The notes under the pieces: generated by a model | What the model was told of the DNA's origin: nothing | The model's database searches: none | What the model saw: only the letters and a program-made list of their open reading frames with translations | Shown: positions 10,540-20,416 of the stretch, piece after piece | How the letters are laid out: the number at the start of each line of letters is the position of its first letter | Numbering within the stretch: position 1 is the first letter of the stretch | Translations under genes and position numbers: made by a program | Source of the DNA: an uncultured Bacteroidales bacterium | Lineage (GTDB): Bacteria; Bacteroidota; Bacteroidia; Bacteroidales; Muribaculaceae | Length of the DNA: 64,000 bases | Assembly (NCBI GenBank): GCA_902776835.1 | Contig: CACYRK010000006.1 | Coordinates: forward strand, 62,001 to 126,000 | Direction of reading: 5' to 3'

Positions 10540-11133
10540 TTAATTGCGCGGGCGCACATATGGCACCAACTTGCCGTAGATGGTGATTTGGTTGCGACCG
10601 AAAGTTGGGGTCACGATGGCCATTGCGCGGCCCGTTCCGGCATAGACGGTGATGCTCACATGGGCATTCACGTCGCGGCCCACGAGGCTGTAATTGTAGG
10701 TGAGATTTTCCTTCTTGTCCATGTCGAACTTCACGTTGCCCACCGTACCTTCAAGCGTCATTCCGCCAAGCCCGTTGGCGCCCATGCGGCCATTGTTGAA
10801 GGCAAGTTGCACGATGCCTTTCTCGCCCTGTACGAGCACAAAGTTGGAGTTGCTGTTGATTTGTGCCGCCACATACACCTGGCTGCCCAGTAGCAGGCGG
10901 TCGGCGAGGATGACAAAATAGCCCTTAGCGAGTGCGCGGCCGGCCTTTTCGTAGGCCAGCGAGTCCTTGAGTTCCTTTTCGCGGCGTTCCAGCGCCTTGC
11001 GCTCTTGCTTAGAGAGGTTCTTGGGCTGCGCCGGAGTCAACACTTCGAGTTGCGGCTCGACTTGTTCAATTATCTGTGCACCAGCCACATTAGCCAATGC
11101 CAGAAGGGTCAAAATGATTATAAAGCGATTCAT
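10540..11133 (-). CDS. DUF4251 family secreted protein
   Basis: 197 aa from the ATG at 11133; the longer frame to 11193 would cross the promoter region and hide the signal peptide MNRFIIILTLLALANVAGAQ. After a charged helical linker (KNLSKQERKALERREKELK) comes the DUF4251 core: FVILADRLLLGS, SNFVLVQGEKGIVQLAFNNG, GLGGMTLEGTVGNVKF, VSITVYAGTGRAMAIVTPTF. This family is widespread in Bacteroidales and predicted periplasmic or outer-membrane; its function is unknown. It is monocistronic, divergent from the CPBP gene, and converges on the hydrolase through the terminator at 10453. Confidence 0.85.
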   Translation of the reverse strand: MNRFIIILTLLALANVAGAQIIEQVEPQLEVLTPAQPKNLSKQERKALERREKELKDSLAYEKAGRALAKGYFVILADRLLLGSQVYVAAQINSNSNFVLVQGEKGIVQLAFNNGRMGANGLGGMTLEGTVGNVKFDMDKKENLTYNYSLVGRDVNAHVSITVYAGTGRAMAIVTPTFGRNQITIYGKLVPYVRPRN

Positions 11134-11170
11134 AACTTCATTTTTTTTTCCAAAATTAGATATTGTTTTG

Positions 11171-11178
11171 TAATTTTG
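11171..11178 (+). promoter_or_regulatory. -7 box upstream of the CPBP gene
   Basis: TAATTTTG, a good TAnnTTTG match, lies 20 nt before the ATG at 11199. This supports 11199 over an in-frame ATG at 11163 that would precede the transcription start. Confidence 0.55.
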
Positions 11179-11198
11179 TCGCAATAAAACCATTAAAA

Positions 11199-12089
11199 AT
11201 GCTTAATATAGAACGACGACATTTTTCAGCCTCGACGCGCGTGCTCATTTTGTTGGGCCTGGCGCTTGGAGGGCTTATTGTGGCCAGTGTTGCAGCCGCG
11301 CTGTTTTTGCTCGCTTCCGACAAATTGCTGCACGCTGTCATACTTCTGCAAGACTTCGCAGTGTTTATTTTGCCTGCCGTGCTGGCTGTTGCCATATGCT
11401 ACCGCAAGCCCATGCGCTTCATGTGCCTGACAGAGGCCCCCAATTGGCGCGCCGTGGTGGGCGTAATAATTGTGATGGCCGTGTCGCTGCCGGCGATGAA
11501 CTGGCTTGTGGCGTGGAACGAGGGCCTCACCCTGCCCTCGGCATTTGAGTGGCTGGAGAACCTGCTGCGCACCAGCGAGGACGCCGCCGGCGAGGTGACC
11601 AAAGAGATGATGTCCGGCACCAGCGTGTGGAAAATGCTGCTCAACCTCTTTGTGGTGGGCGTGATGGCCGGCGTGAGCGAGGAGATCTTCTTCCGCGGCG
11701 GCATGGCGCGCCTGATGTCGCCCGAGTGGCGGCACGGGCACGCGGTAATCTGGATTGTGGCGGCAGTCTTCAGCGCAGTGCACATGCAATTCTACGGCTT
11801 TGTGCCCCGCCTGCTGCTGGGTGCCTGGATGGGCTATCTGCTGTGGTGGACCCGCTCGCTGTGGGTGCCCATTATCGCCCACGCGCTCAACAACTCGGTC
11901 GTTGTCGTGGGAACCTATCTCGACAACTGCGGCCTCATTCCCAGCGATGCCGTCGACCACCTGGGCGTGCCTCAAGACGGCTCATTCGCCTGGCTCGCGC
12001 TATGCAGCGCTGTCGTAACGGCGGTGGCGATTGTCGTGCTGCGGAAAACTTTTTTCAAAAAAAAGATGCCGCCAATCCCCGTTGAATGA
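11199..12089 (+). CDS. CPBP family intramembrane metalloprotease (CAAX/Abi-type)
   Basis: 296 aa, polytopic membrane protein with about seven or eight hydrophobic segments. CPBP hallmarks are all present in the second half: EEIFFRGG (glutamates plus Arg), FSAVHMQFYGFVPRLLLGAW with its His, and HALNNSVVV with His and Asn, which together build the metal site inside the membrane. Relatives include Rce1-type CAAX proteases and bacteriocin self-immunity proteins. No bacteriocin gene is adjacent, so a protein-processing or maturation role is more likely, but the substrate is unknown. The C-terminus is short and lysine-rich (KKTFFKKKMPP). Confidence 0.88.
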   Translation: MLNIERRHFSASTRVLILLGLALGGLIVASVAAALFLLASDKLLHAVILLQDFAVFILPAVLAVAICYRKPMRFMCLTEAPNWRAVVGVIIVMAVSLPAMNWLVAWNEGLTLPSAFEWLENLLRTSEDAAGEVTKEMMSGTSVWKMLLNLFVVGVMAGVSEEIFFRGGMARLMSPEWRHGHAVIWIVAAVFSAVHMQFYGFVPRLLLGAWMGYLLWWTRSLWVPIIAHALNNSVVVVGTYLDNCGLIPSDAVDHLGVPQDGSFAWLALCSAVVTAVAIVVLRKTFFKKKMPPIPVE

Positions 12090-12100
12090 AAGATTTTGCT

Positions 12101-12108
12101 TAACTTTG
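12101..12108 (+). promoter_or_regulatory. -7 box upstream of sppA
   Basis: TAACTTTG, a perfect Bacteroidetes -7 box, lies 93 nt before the sppA start and just after the CPBP stop. It gives sppA its own promoter and a leader of about 85 nt. No convincing -33 element was seen at standard spacing. Confidence 0.55.
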
Positions 12109-12201
12109 TTGGTTGAGTTGAGACGCCGTTGTGCGCGCCCGCGCGCTCACGTTGTTAATCAACCGAATTTCAATACGTTAATTAAAAAACACTGACGCAT
12201 C

Positions 12202-14016
12202 ATGATGAAGAAATTTTTGCTCGTAGTGTGTGGCTCGTTTGTTGGCGTGATTCTCGCGCTGACATTCTTTGTCATTTCGGCGATAATCACCAGCATCGCC
12301 ATGATGAGCATGGGCGGTAATATGAACGGTAAAGCCTCTGTGGTTAAAAACACGTTGCTTCGCATCAATCTCGAGGGCGAGATTTTGGAGCGCGACAACG
12401 GCACCAACTTCGACTTTATGACCATGCTTCAAGGTGGCGGCATGCCGAAGACCATGGGCCTGAACACGGTGATTAACGCCATCGAGAAGGCCAAGGAGAA
12501 CGATGATATCAAGGGCATCGTTCTGGAGTGCAACGGCTCGTCGGCCGCTCCGGCAACACGTGCGGCGCTGCGTGCCGCGCTGGTCGACTTCAAGGCGAGC
12601 AAGAAATTCATCTACGCATACGGCTACTCGGGCTTCTCGCAGGGTGACTACTATCTCGCCAGCGTTGCCGACTCGATATTCATCAACCCTGAGGGCAGCC
12701 TCGACATCCACGGCATGGCGTCGGCAACCCCCTACATGAAAAACCTGCTGGCCAAGGTAGGCGTTGAGATGCAGGTGATCAGGGTGGGCACGTTCAAGAG
12801 CGCCGTCGAGCCGTATATGCTCGACAGCATCAGCCCGGCGAACCGCCTCCAGCAAGAGCACTACATGGGCAGCATCTGGAAAAGCCTGGGCGACAGCATT
12901 GCCGCCTCGCGCAAGATTCCGGTGGATCAATTCAACCAACTTGTTAACGGCGTGCTTGCGACGGCACCCACCGACACACTCGTGACGTTGCACCTTGTTG
13001 ACAAATTGTGCTATCGCAACGAGTTTGAAGACAAACTGCGCGCGCTCACCGACGTCGACAAGGACGAGAAACTGCACTACGTCACGCCGAGCGACATTGC
13101 CGACGACCTGGAGGCCCGCGTGAGTGGCGACAAGATTGCCGTGGTGTATGCCGTTGGCGGCATTGACGACGGCGGCAGCGGCCTCGGCACGGAAGAGGGC
13201 ATCAACAGCGAGAAGTTGAGCAAGACCATCCTTGAACTCAAGGACAACGACGACATCAAGGGCATGGTGCTGCGCGTGAACTCACCCGGCGGCAGCGCCT
13301 TCGGCTCGGAGCAGATATGGCACGCCATCGACGAGTTTAAGCGCGCTGGCAAGCCCGTTGCCGTGTCGATGGGCGACTACGCAGCGTCGGGTGGCTACTA
13401 CATCTCGTGCAACGCCGACCGCATCTTTGCCGAGCCCACCACCATCACCGGCAGCATAGGCATCTTCGGTGTGATTCCGAGTTTAAACGACCTTATTGAG
13501 AATAAACTCGGCGTAAATGTGAGCGTGGTGAAGACCCACGCCAATGCCGACATGGGCGTGATGGGCAAGAAACTCACTCCGCAGCAACTCGACGCGCTGC
13601 AGAACATGGTCAACCGCGGCTACGAGTTGTTCACCAAGCGTTGTGCCGACGGCCGCCGTGCCGTAGTGGGCGAAAAGATGACTCAAGACTCAATTAAGAG
13701 CATCGCCGAGGGCCGCGTGTGGGACGGCTTGACCGCCAAAAGCATCGGCCTGGTCGACGAGTTTGGCAACATTGCCGACGCGGTGAAGTGGGTTGCCAAG
13801 AAGGCCAACCTCAAGGAAGACAAATACAAGACCGAGAATTATCCTGACCTCAACGCGAAATTCACCGAGATGTTCGACGAAATGATGGCCATTCGCTACG
13901 AGGAGCGCCTTCGTGGCGAGATGGGTATTCTCTACGAGTACCACAAGCAACTGCAAGCCATCCTTCGCCGCGACCACATCTTGTGCCTGATGCCCGAGAG
14001 CGCAATTCTCGACTGA
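12202..14016 (+). CDS. sppA: Signal peptide peptidase SppA, 67K type
   Basis: 604 aa, the double-domain long form. It is a membrane-anchored serine protease that degrades cleaved signal peptides in the periplasm. An N-terminal membrane helix spans about residues 4-35. The first S49 domain carries the general-base lysine in RVGTFKSAVEPY (Lys199). The second carries the nucleophile in YAASGGYYIS (Ser396), preceded by the RVNSPGGSAFGSEQ strand. The spacing of Lys and Ser matches E. coli SppA (209/409). The start may be Met1 or Met2. It is followed after 97 nt by lpxK on the same strand. Confidence 0.96.
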   Translation: MMKKFLLVVCGSFVGVILALTFFVISAIITSIAMMSMGGNMNGKASVVKNTLLRINLEGEILERDNGTNFDFMTMLQGGGMPKTMGLNTVINAIEKAKENDDIKGIVLECNGSSAAPATRAALRAALVDFKASKKFIYAYGYSGFSQGDYYLASVADSIFINPEGSLDIHGMASATPYMKNLLAKVGVEMQVIRVGTFKSAVEPYMLDSISPANRLQQEHYMGSIWKSLGDSIAASRKIPVDQFNQLVNGVLATAPTDTLVTLHLVDKLCYRNEFEDKLRALTDVDKDEKLHYVTPSDIADDLEARVSGDKIAVVYAVGGIDDGGSGLGTEEGINSEKLSKTILELKDNDDIKGMVLRVNSPGGSAFGSEQIWHAIDEFKRAGKPVAVSMGDYAASGGYYISCNADRIFAEPTTITGSIGIFGVIPSLNDLIENKLGVNVSVVKTHANADMGVMGKKLTPQQLDALQNMVNRGYELFTKRCADGRRAVVGEKMTQDSIKSIAEGRVWDGLTAKSIGLVDEFGNIADAVKWVAKKANLKEDKYKTENYPDLNAKFTEMFDEMMAIRYEERLRGEMGILYEYHKQLQAILRRDHILCLMPESAILD

Positions 14017-14113
14017 GACACGCATTGAGAGCGTCATCCAGCCACAACCACCAACCACCATTGCATTGATCGACCTGACGAAAATATTGAACAAGCAACA
14101 GCGGAAAAACATC

Positions 14114-15184
14114 ATGAACGCCCTGCTGACACCCTTCTCTTGGGTGTACGGGGCGTGCGTGTGGGTGCGCAACACGCTGTTCAACCTCGGCTGGTTGCCT
14201 CAAGAGAGTTTTGATGTTCCGGTGGTGAGCGTGGGTAATATCACGGCAGGCGGCACGGGCAAGACCCCGCACGTGGAGTACATCATCGAGGCTCTGTGCC
14301 GCCGCTACAAGATTGGCGTTCTGAGCCGCGGCTACAAGCGTGCCACCAGCGGCTTCATCCTTGCCACCGACTCGCTGTCGCCACGCGATATCGGCGACGA
14401 GCCGTACCAGATATTCCACAAATTCAACGGGCTGATCACCCTTGCCGTGTGCGAGAGCCGCCGCAAGGGCATCCACGAGATGCTTCGCATCAACCCCGAC
14501 ATCGACCTGTTTATCCTCGACGACGCATTCCAGCACCGCTATGTTAAGCCCAAGGTGAACATCGTGCTGGTGGACTTCAGCCGCCCGCCGTTTACCGACA
14601 AACTCATCCCGCTGGGCATGCTTCGCGAGCCGGTGCATAGCCTGCTTCGCAGCGACGTGGTGGTTGTCACCAAGTGTCCGAGCGACATCAATGCCGTGGA
14701 CATACGCATGATGAAGGAAAACCTGGCACTGTTCCCCTATCAGGATCTGTTCTTCTCAAACATCCGCTACGCCGACCCCGTGCCGGTGTTCCCCATCCCC
14801 AACCCACAGTTGCCGAGCCTGTCGTGGCTGACCGCCGACGACACCGTGCTGTGCGTGACCGGCATCGCCAACGCCAAGCCGCTGGTGCGCTATCTGCGCC
14901 AGTTTGCCGCGACGGTGAAGGTGATGCACTACGACGACCACCACTACTTCACCCGCAAGGACTTCATCGACATCTTCAACATCTTTGACGGCCTGCCTGG
15001 GCGCAGCAAGTACATCATCACCACCGAGAAGGACATGGTGCGCATCCTCAACAATCCCTACTTCCCTCCCGAGAAACGCAACACCATTTATTTTATCCCC
15101 ATCAGGGTGGGCTTCCTGGAACTCGACGACAAAGACTTCATTGGCACGCTGACCAAGAAAATCGACGAATCGACGACATTGTAA
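14114..15184 (+). CDS. lpxK: Tetraacyldisaccharide 4'-kinase LpxK
   Basis: 356 aa. LpxK phosphorylates the lipid A disaccharide at the inner membrane, late in the Raetz pathway, so the host makes lipid A. The start at 14114 gives the usual MNALLTPFSWVYG opening; an upstream in-frame ATG at 14066 is less likely. The P-loop is VGNITAGGTGKTPHVEYI (about residues 35-52), followed by IGVLSRGYKR and the DDAFQHRYVK motif with the catalytic DD pair. The C-terminal region has ITTEKDMVRI. It heads a same-strand cluster with punA and thiL, with short gaps of 89 and 12 nt. Confidence 0.96.
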   Translation: MNALLTPFSWVYGACVWVRNTLFNLGWLPQESFDVPVVSVGNITAGGTGKTPHVEYIIEALCRRYKIGVLSRGYKRATSGFILATDSLSPRDIGDEPYQIFHKFNGLITLAVCESRRKGIHEMLRINPDIDLFILDDAFQHRYVKPKVNIVLVDFSRPPFTDKLIPLGMLREPVHSLLRSDVVVVTKCPSDINAVDIRMMKENLALFPYQDLFFSNIRYADPVPVFPIPNPQLPSLSWLTADDTVLCVTGIANAKPLVRYLRQFAATVKVMHYDDHHYFTRKDFIDIFNIFDGLPGRSKYIITTEKDMVRILNNPYFPPEKRNTIYFIPIRVGFLELDDKDFIGTLTKKIDESTTL

Positions 15185-15273
15185 CGCTTGCCACACAGCA
15201 CTGCTTGCCAAAATGCGACAAACTCAAGTCTCCACTATTCTAACACAAAGAACAACCGCAAAAACACATCATA

Positions 15274-16113
15274 ATGACAGAAGAAATCAATTGGCTTGAG
15301 AGAATTAACGCTACGGCAAGATACCTGCGTGAGAAAGTGGGCGATATGCCGCGCACAGCCATCATCCTTGGCACCGGCCTGGGCGAACTGGTGAACCACA
15401 TCGAGATTACGCACGCCCTGCCCTACAACGAGATTCCCAACTTCCCCGTATCGACCGTCGAGGGCCACCAGGGCCGTCTGATTTTCGGCATGCTTGGAGG
15501 CAAGCGCATCATGGCGATGCAGGGCCGTTTCCACTACTACGAGGGCTACGACATGAAGGAGGTCACCTTCCCGGTGCGCGTGATGCAGGCCGTGGGCGTG
15601 AAGACACTCTTTGTGTCGAACGCCGCCGGCGGCATGAACCCCGATTTCCGCATCGGCGACCTGATGATTATCACCGACCACATCAACCTGTTTCCCGACC
15701 ATCCCCTTCGCGGAAAGAACCATCCTGAACTGGGTCCCCGCTTCCCCGGAATGAACGACGCTTACAGTCCGCGGCTGATTGCCAAGGCCCGTGAGATTGC
15801 CGCCATTCGCGACCTCCGCTTGGTCGAGGGCGTGTATGTGGGCGTGCAAGGCCCCACCTTCGAGACACCCGCCGAGTATCGCTACTTCTGGCGCATTGGC
15901 GGCGATGCCGTGGGCATGAGCACCGTGCCCGAGGTGATTGTGGCTCGCCATGGCGGCATGGAGGTGTTCGGCATGAGCGTGATTACCGACCTGGGCGTCG
16001 AGGGCATTGTTTCCGAGGTGTCGCACGAGGAGGTGCAGCAGGCCGCTGCCGCCGCCGAGCCAATCATGACACTCGTGATGCAAGAAATAATCAACCAGTT
16101 TGACGAGTTATAA
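15274..16113 (+). CDS. punA: Purine nucleoside phosphorylase
   Basis: 279 aa, the trimeric type I PNP length. It splits inosine and guanosine, and their deoxy forms, with phosphate in purine salvage. Motifs: ILGTGLGELV near the N-terminus, MQGRFHYYEGYDM, VSNAAGGMNPDFRIGDLMII, and the GPTFETPAEYR substrate loop followed by DAVGMSTVPEVIVARH, which ends the base-binding site. It lies between lpxK and thiL on the same strand; the 12-nt gap to thiL suggests co-transcription. All recognised active-site segments are intact. Confidence 0.95.
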   Translation: MTEEINWLERINATARYLREKVGDMPRTAIILGTGLGELVNHIEITHALPYNEIPNFPVSTVEGHQGRLIFGMLGGKRIMAMQGRFHYYEGYDMKEVTFPVRVMQAVGVKTLFVSNAAGGMNPDFRIGDLMIITDHINLFPDHPLRGKNHPELGPRFPGMNDAYSPRLIAKAREIAAIRDLRLVEGVYVGVQGPTFETPAEYRYFWRIGGDAVGMSTVPEVIVARHGGMEVFGMSVITDLGVEGIVSEVSHEEVQQAAAAAEPIMTLVMQEIINQFDEL

Positions 16114-16125
16114 TCCCCCACAGCA

Positions 16126-17148
16126 ATGAAAGAGACCGAGATTTCGACCCTGGGCGAATTTGGCCTGATCGACCACCTCACCGAGGGCATGGAGAGCATC
16201 AACGCGTCGACCCGCCGCGGTGTGGGCGACGACTGTGCCGTGCTTCGCTACGGCGACAAAGAGACGCTGGTGACGACTGACCTCTTGCTCGAAGGCATCC
16301 ACTTCGACCTGCGCTACGTACCGCTGAAGCACCTGGGCTACAAGGCCATCGTGGTGAACCTGAGCGACGTCTACGCCATGAACGGCACTCCGCGCCAGGT
16401 CACCGTGTCGCTGGGCATCAGCAAGCGGTTCACCCTGGAGCACATCGAGGAACTGTATGCCGGCATGCGCCTGGCCTGTGAGGCTTACGGCGTTGACCTG
16501 GTTGGCGGCGACACGAGCGCGAGCGTCACGGGTCTGATTATCAGCGTCACGTGCCTTGGCGAGGCTGCCGAGGGCGACGTGGTGTACCGCAGCGGCGCCA
16601 GCGACACCGACCTGGTGTGCGTGAGCGGTGACCTGGGCGCGGCCTACATGGGCCTGCAGTTGCTGGAGCGCGAGCGCAGCGTGTCGGAGGGCATAAAGGA
16701 CTTCGAGCCCGACTTTGCCGGCCGTGAGTACATCCTGGAGCGGCAACTCAAGCCCGAGCCGCGCCGCGACGTGATTGACGAACTGCGCCAACTGGGCGTG
16801 CGCCCCACGTCGATGATTGACGTGAGCGACGGCCTGTCGAGCGAACTGCTGCACATCTGCAAGGCCAGCAACGTCGGGTGCCGTATCTACGAGGACCGCA
16901 TTCCCATCGACTACCAGACGGCGCTCATGGCCGAGGAGTTCAACATGAACCTCGTCACGGCAGCCATGAACGGCGGCGAAGACTACGAACTGTTATTCAC
17001 CGTCAAACTCACCGACCACGAGAAGGTGGCGCAGATGAAGACGGCCAAACTCATTGGACGCATCACCAAGCCCGAACTTGGCGCTTGCTTAGTGACGCGC
17101 GACAATGCCGAGTTGGAAATCCGCGCGCAGGGCTGGACAGCCTTCTGA
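16126..17148 (+). CDS. thiL: Thiamine-monophosphate kinase ThiL
   Basis: 340 aa. ThiL makes thiamine diphosphate from the monophosphate using ATP. Family features in order: EFGLIDHLT, RRGVGDDCAVL (metal/ATP aspartates), TTDLLLEGIHFDL, the VVNLSDVYAMNG motif, LVGGDTSAS, and a C-terminal MIDVSDGLSSEL plus GGEDYELLFTV. The domain layout is that of the PurM/ThiL fold. No other thi genes or TPP riboswitch are nearby. It is the last gene of the lpxK-punA-thiL group. Confidence 0.95.
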   Translation: MKETEISTLGEFGLIDHLTEGMESINASTRRGVGDDCAVLRYGDKETLVTTDLLLEGIHFDLRYVPLKHLGYKAIVVNLSDVYAMNGTPRQVTVSLGISKRFTLEHIEELYAGMRLACEAYGVDLVGGDTSASVTGLIISVTCLGEAAEGDVVYRSGASDTDLVCVSGDLGAAYMGLQLLERERSVSEGIKDFEPDFAGREYILERQLKPEPRRDVIDELRQLGVRPTSMIDVSDGLSSELLHICKASNVGCRIYEDRIPIDYQTALMAEEFNMNLVTAAMNGGEDYELLFTVKLTDHEKVAQMKTAKLIGRITKPELGACLVTRDNAELEIRAQGWTAF

Positions 17149-17213
17149 CCGGGTTCACAACAAGTAAATACTCCTCTTTATATAAATAACCAAAACTCTT
17201 TTTTACCATCGAG

Positions 17214-20200
17214 ATGAAAAATTACAGAAAAATGATGTGGATGTTACTTCCACTGATGGGCATGATGGCAGCGACATCGAGTGCCCAGCGTCTTGCGGCG
17301 CCCAATCCCGATGATTATGAACTGATTTATGCCGATGAGTTTGAGGGCGATGCCCTTAACAGCCAGGCATGGAACATCGAAATCAACGGCAATGGTGGCG
17401 GCAACAACGAGTTGCAATACTACAGCGCCAACAACGTGCGTGTGGCTGACGGGTGCCTGGTGATTACCGCCCGTCGCGAGAACACAAACGGCCGCGAGTT
17501 CACCTCGGGCCGCGTGAACACTATGGGCAAAGTCGCCTTCAAGCACGGCTTGCTCGAGGCGAGCATCAAACTGCCCCACACCGCCAACGGCTTGTGGCCC
17601 GCATTCTGGATGATGGGCAACGACATGAGCACCGGCACCACGTGGCCCTACTGTGGCGAGGTGGACGTGCTGGAGGCCGGCAGCAGCGCCGGTATCAGCG
17701 CCGGCACGCAGGACCGCCTGATCATCAGCGCGCTGCACTGGGGACCGTACACCAACGGTGAGCACCCCATGTACGGCAAGCAGTACACGGCGCCTTACAG
17801 CCTCCAGGACGACGAGTTCCACCTCTACACCGTGGAGTGGGACGAGGAAAAGATTGCCATGTACCTGGACCGCGACCGCTACCCCAATGCCGATCCTTAC
17901 TACGTGATGAACATCGACGACCACTCGCAGCAGAACTCGCCCGGAAACTACTTCCACAAGCAGTTCTTTGTGCTGCTCAATGTGGCCGTGGGCGGCACCA
18001 TACCCAACATTTACAACAGTGCCGGCATCACCGCGCTCAACAACGGCGAGCAGAACATGATGGTGGACTATGTGCGCATCTATCAAAAGGCCGATGCTAA
18101 GGACTACATCACGCCCGACGGTTCGGAGGGTGGCGACGATGAGCCCGAGATTCTGCCCGACGAGGAGACCAACCTGGGCCGCTACGGCAGCCTGTCGCTC
18201 GACGAGAACGGCCAGTCGACCTTCGACTTCGAAAACAGTTACGACTACGTGCTCATCGGCACCAGCCAGGGCGTGAAGGACCAGATGGGCGACAAGGTCA
18301 TTGCCGACTACAATGTTGACGACGTGAACAACTTCCTCTACGTCTGGGAGAACACTTACAGTGCCCGAGAGAGCGAGGGCGTCAACTCGTTCGGTCTGGA
18401 AGAGCCTTGGAGTTCGTTCACCGTACTTGCTCCGCAAGGCTGGTCGGGCTTAGGCTACGCCTCGAAGAACCAAGGCAAGGACCTGAGCATGATCGACGAC
18501 AGTTACATCCTGCACTTCGCCATGCGTGGCACCGACCAACTGATGCACACCTCGCACGCCATGCTGGTGGGTAACGCTCATTTCACCATCGGCAACGCCA
18601 ACTTTGTCGACAACGGCGCGTCGTATCCCGTTCTGGGCGACTTCAAGCGCGACGGCCGCTGGTGTTCGTTTGACATCCCGGTGTCGATTCTTCTCAACCT
18701 CGCCGACCCCATCTACAACGAGCCCGTGGACAACATCCTTGACAACGTGTTCGCAGTGCTGAGTGGCGGCGTTGGTGGCGCACAACTGCAATTCGACAAC
18801 GTATTCTTCTACAAAAACGACAATTACAACGTTGAACTGCCCACCGTCGACGAGGAGACCAACCTGGGCCGCTACGGCAGCCTGTCGCTCGACGAGAATA
18901 GCATGACGACCTTTGACTTCGACGACGCTTACGACTACGTGCTCATTGGCACCAGCCAGGGCGTGAAGGACCAGATGGGCGCCGAGAACATTGTGGCCGA
19001 CTACAATGTTGATGACGTGAACAACTTCCTGTGGGTATGGGACGGCACTTACCAAGCCCTGCCCAGCGAGGGTGTGAACTCGTTCGGTCTGGACGAAAAA
19101 TACAACTCTTATGAGGTGACCCATGTCGGCTGGTCGGGCCTGGGCTATGCCTCGGCAGCGGGCCACGGCAAAGACCTGAGCATGCTCGACGACAGTTACT
19201 ACCTGCACGTGTCGATGCGCGGCACCGACATGATCAGCCACATGAGCCACACGATGGGCGTTGGCGCGGCACAGTTCACCATCGGCCGCTCGTCGAATGG
19301 CCCGATGCTGATTGGCGACTTCAAGCGCGACGGCCGCTGGTGCTCGTTCGACATCCCGTTCAGCCTGATCCGCTCGGTTTCTGGCTCGCCCTTCGAGACC
19401 ACAGCCGACAGTTACACCGGCAACGTGATTTCGTTCCTGAGCGGCGGCGTAGCAGGCACTCAACTGCAATTCGACAACATCTTCTTCTATCGCAAGCACA
19501 GCGACACCGACAAGCCCGAGGTTGACCCGGTTCTGGGCAAGTACGGCTCGCGCTCGCTCGACGATGAGGGCAACCCAACCTTCGACCTCGACAATCATGG
19601 CGACTATGTGCTGCTTTACCTTGGCGAAAACGAGGCACAGCGCATCGCCGATGCCACGCTGGCCGACTATCGCGTGAACGACGTGAGCAACTTCCTGTGG
19701 ATTTGGGATGGCACTTACACACCCGCTGTATCACAGGGCGTCAACGCATTCGGCGAGGAGGAAGGCTATGGCTCGTACACCGTTGCTGCTCCGCAAGGCT
19801 GGTCGGGCTTAGGCTTAGCCTCGACGGGCGGCAATGGCACCGGAAAGGACCTGAGCATGATTGACGACAGTTACACGCTGCACTTGTCGATGATGAGCAA
19901 CGACAGCATTCACCACATCACACACTCGGTGTGGGTGGGTAACGCAAAGGTGGCTCTTGGCGAGACGCCGTTTGTCGACGGCAACACCACCTACGGCCTG
20001 GTTGGCGACTTCTACCGCGACGGCCAGTGGTACTCGTTCGACATTCCGGTGGAGGACCTGAAGGCATTTGCCGACCCGCTGTATACCGGCGCCAACAACC
20101 TGCTCGACAACGCCATTGCTTTCCTGAGCGGTGGCACGCAAGGTGCCGACCTGAACTTCGATGCAATATTCTTCTATCGCGACAAGCAGGACATTCCTGA

Positions 20201-20390
20201 GCCCGTCTATGACAAGGGCGACGTGAACGGCGACGGCAGTGTCGACGGCAACGACCTGAACACGCTCATCAACATCATCTTGGGCAAGGACGACGCAGAG
20301 GTCTACGACGGCCGCGCCAATGTTGACGAAGAAGGCGATATCGACGGCAACGACCTGAACGCCCTCATCAACATCCTTTTAGGCAAATAA
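17214..20390 (+). CDS. Secreted GH16 beta-glucanase with three tandem accessory domains and dockerin
   Basis: 1058 aa. A signal peptide (MMWMLLPLMGMMAATSSAQ) precedes a family 16 glycoside hydrolase domain, about 30-300. The catalytic box is GEVDVLEAG with E149-x-D151-x-x-E154, as in laminarinases and lichenases (beta-1,3 or beta-1,3-1,4-glucan). Three homologous blocks of about 220-230 residues start near 317, 547 and 773, each opening LGRYGS-SLD and containing GWSGLGYAS, KDLSM-DDSY, GDF-RDG-W-SFDIP and LSGG. Blocks 1 and 2 are almost identical at their DNA starts (period about 690 bp). They are probably carbohydrate-binding jelly rolls. Residues about 1000-1058 are a two-repeat dockerin (GDVNGDGSVDGNDLNTLIN). 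Its own terminator follows. Confidence 0.9.
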   Translation: MKNYRKMMWMLLPLMGMMAATSSAQRLAAPNPDDYELIYADEFEGDALNSQAWNIEINGNGGGNNELQYYSANNVRVADGCLVITARRENTNGREFTSGRVNTMGKVAFKHGLLEASIKLPHTANGLWPAFWMMGNDMSTGTTWPYCGEVDVLEAGSSAGISAGTQDRLIISALHWGPYTNGEHPMYGKQYTAPYSLQDDEFHLYTVEWDEEKIAMYLDRDRYPNADPYYVMNIDDHSQQNSPGNYFHKQFFVLLNVAVGGTIPNIYNSAGITALNNGEQNMMVDYVRIYQKADAKDYITPDGSEGGDDEPEILPDEETNLGRYGSLSLDENGQSTFDFENSYDYVLIGTSQGVKDQMGDKVIADYNVDDVNNFLYVWENTYSARESEGVNSFGLEEPWSSFTVLAPQGWSGLGYASKNQGKDLSMIDDSYILHFAMRGTDQLMHTSHAMLVGNAHFTIGNANFVDNGASYPVLGDFKRDGRWCSFDIPVSILLNLADPIYNEPVDNILDNVFAVLSGGVGGAQLQFDNVFFYKNDNYNVELPTVDEETNLGRYGSLSLDENSMTTFDFDDAYDYVLIGTSQGVKDQMGAENIVADYNVDDVNNFLWVWDGTYQALPSEGVNSFGLDEKYNSYEVTHVGWSGLGYASAAGHGKDLSMLDDSYYLHVSMRGTDMISHMSHTMGVGAAQFTIGRSSNGPMLIGDFKRDGRWCSFDIPFSLIRSVSGSPFETTADSYTGNVISFLSGGVAGTQLQFDNIFFYRKHSDTDKPEVDPVLGKYGSRSLDDEGNPTFDLDNHGDYVLLYLGENEAQRIADATLADYRVNDVSNFLWIWDGTYTPAVSQGVNAFGEEEGYGSYTVAAPQGWSGLGLASTGGNGTGKDLSMIDDSYTLHLSMMSNDSIHHITHSVWVGNAKVALGETPFVDGNTTYGLVGDFYRDGQWYSFDIPVEDLKAFADPLYTGANNLLDNAIAFLSGGTQGADLNFDAIFFYRDKQDIPEPVYDKGDVNGDGSVDGNDLNTLINIILGKDDAEVYDGRANVDEEGDIDGNDLNALINILLGK

Positions 20391-20416
20391 ATTTGCCAGA
20401 TTATAGATTATAGATT

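Noticed and set aside
11199..12089. CPBP protease as bacteriocin immunity
   Set aside because: No bacteriocin precursor or transporter gene lies nearby; a general protease call is safer.
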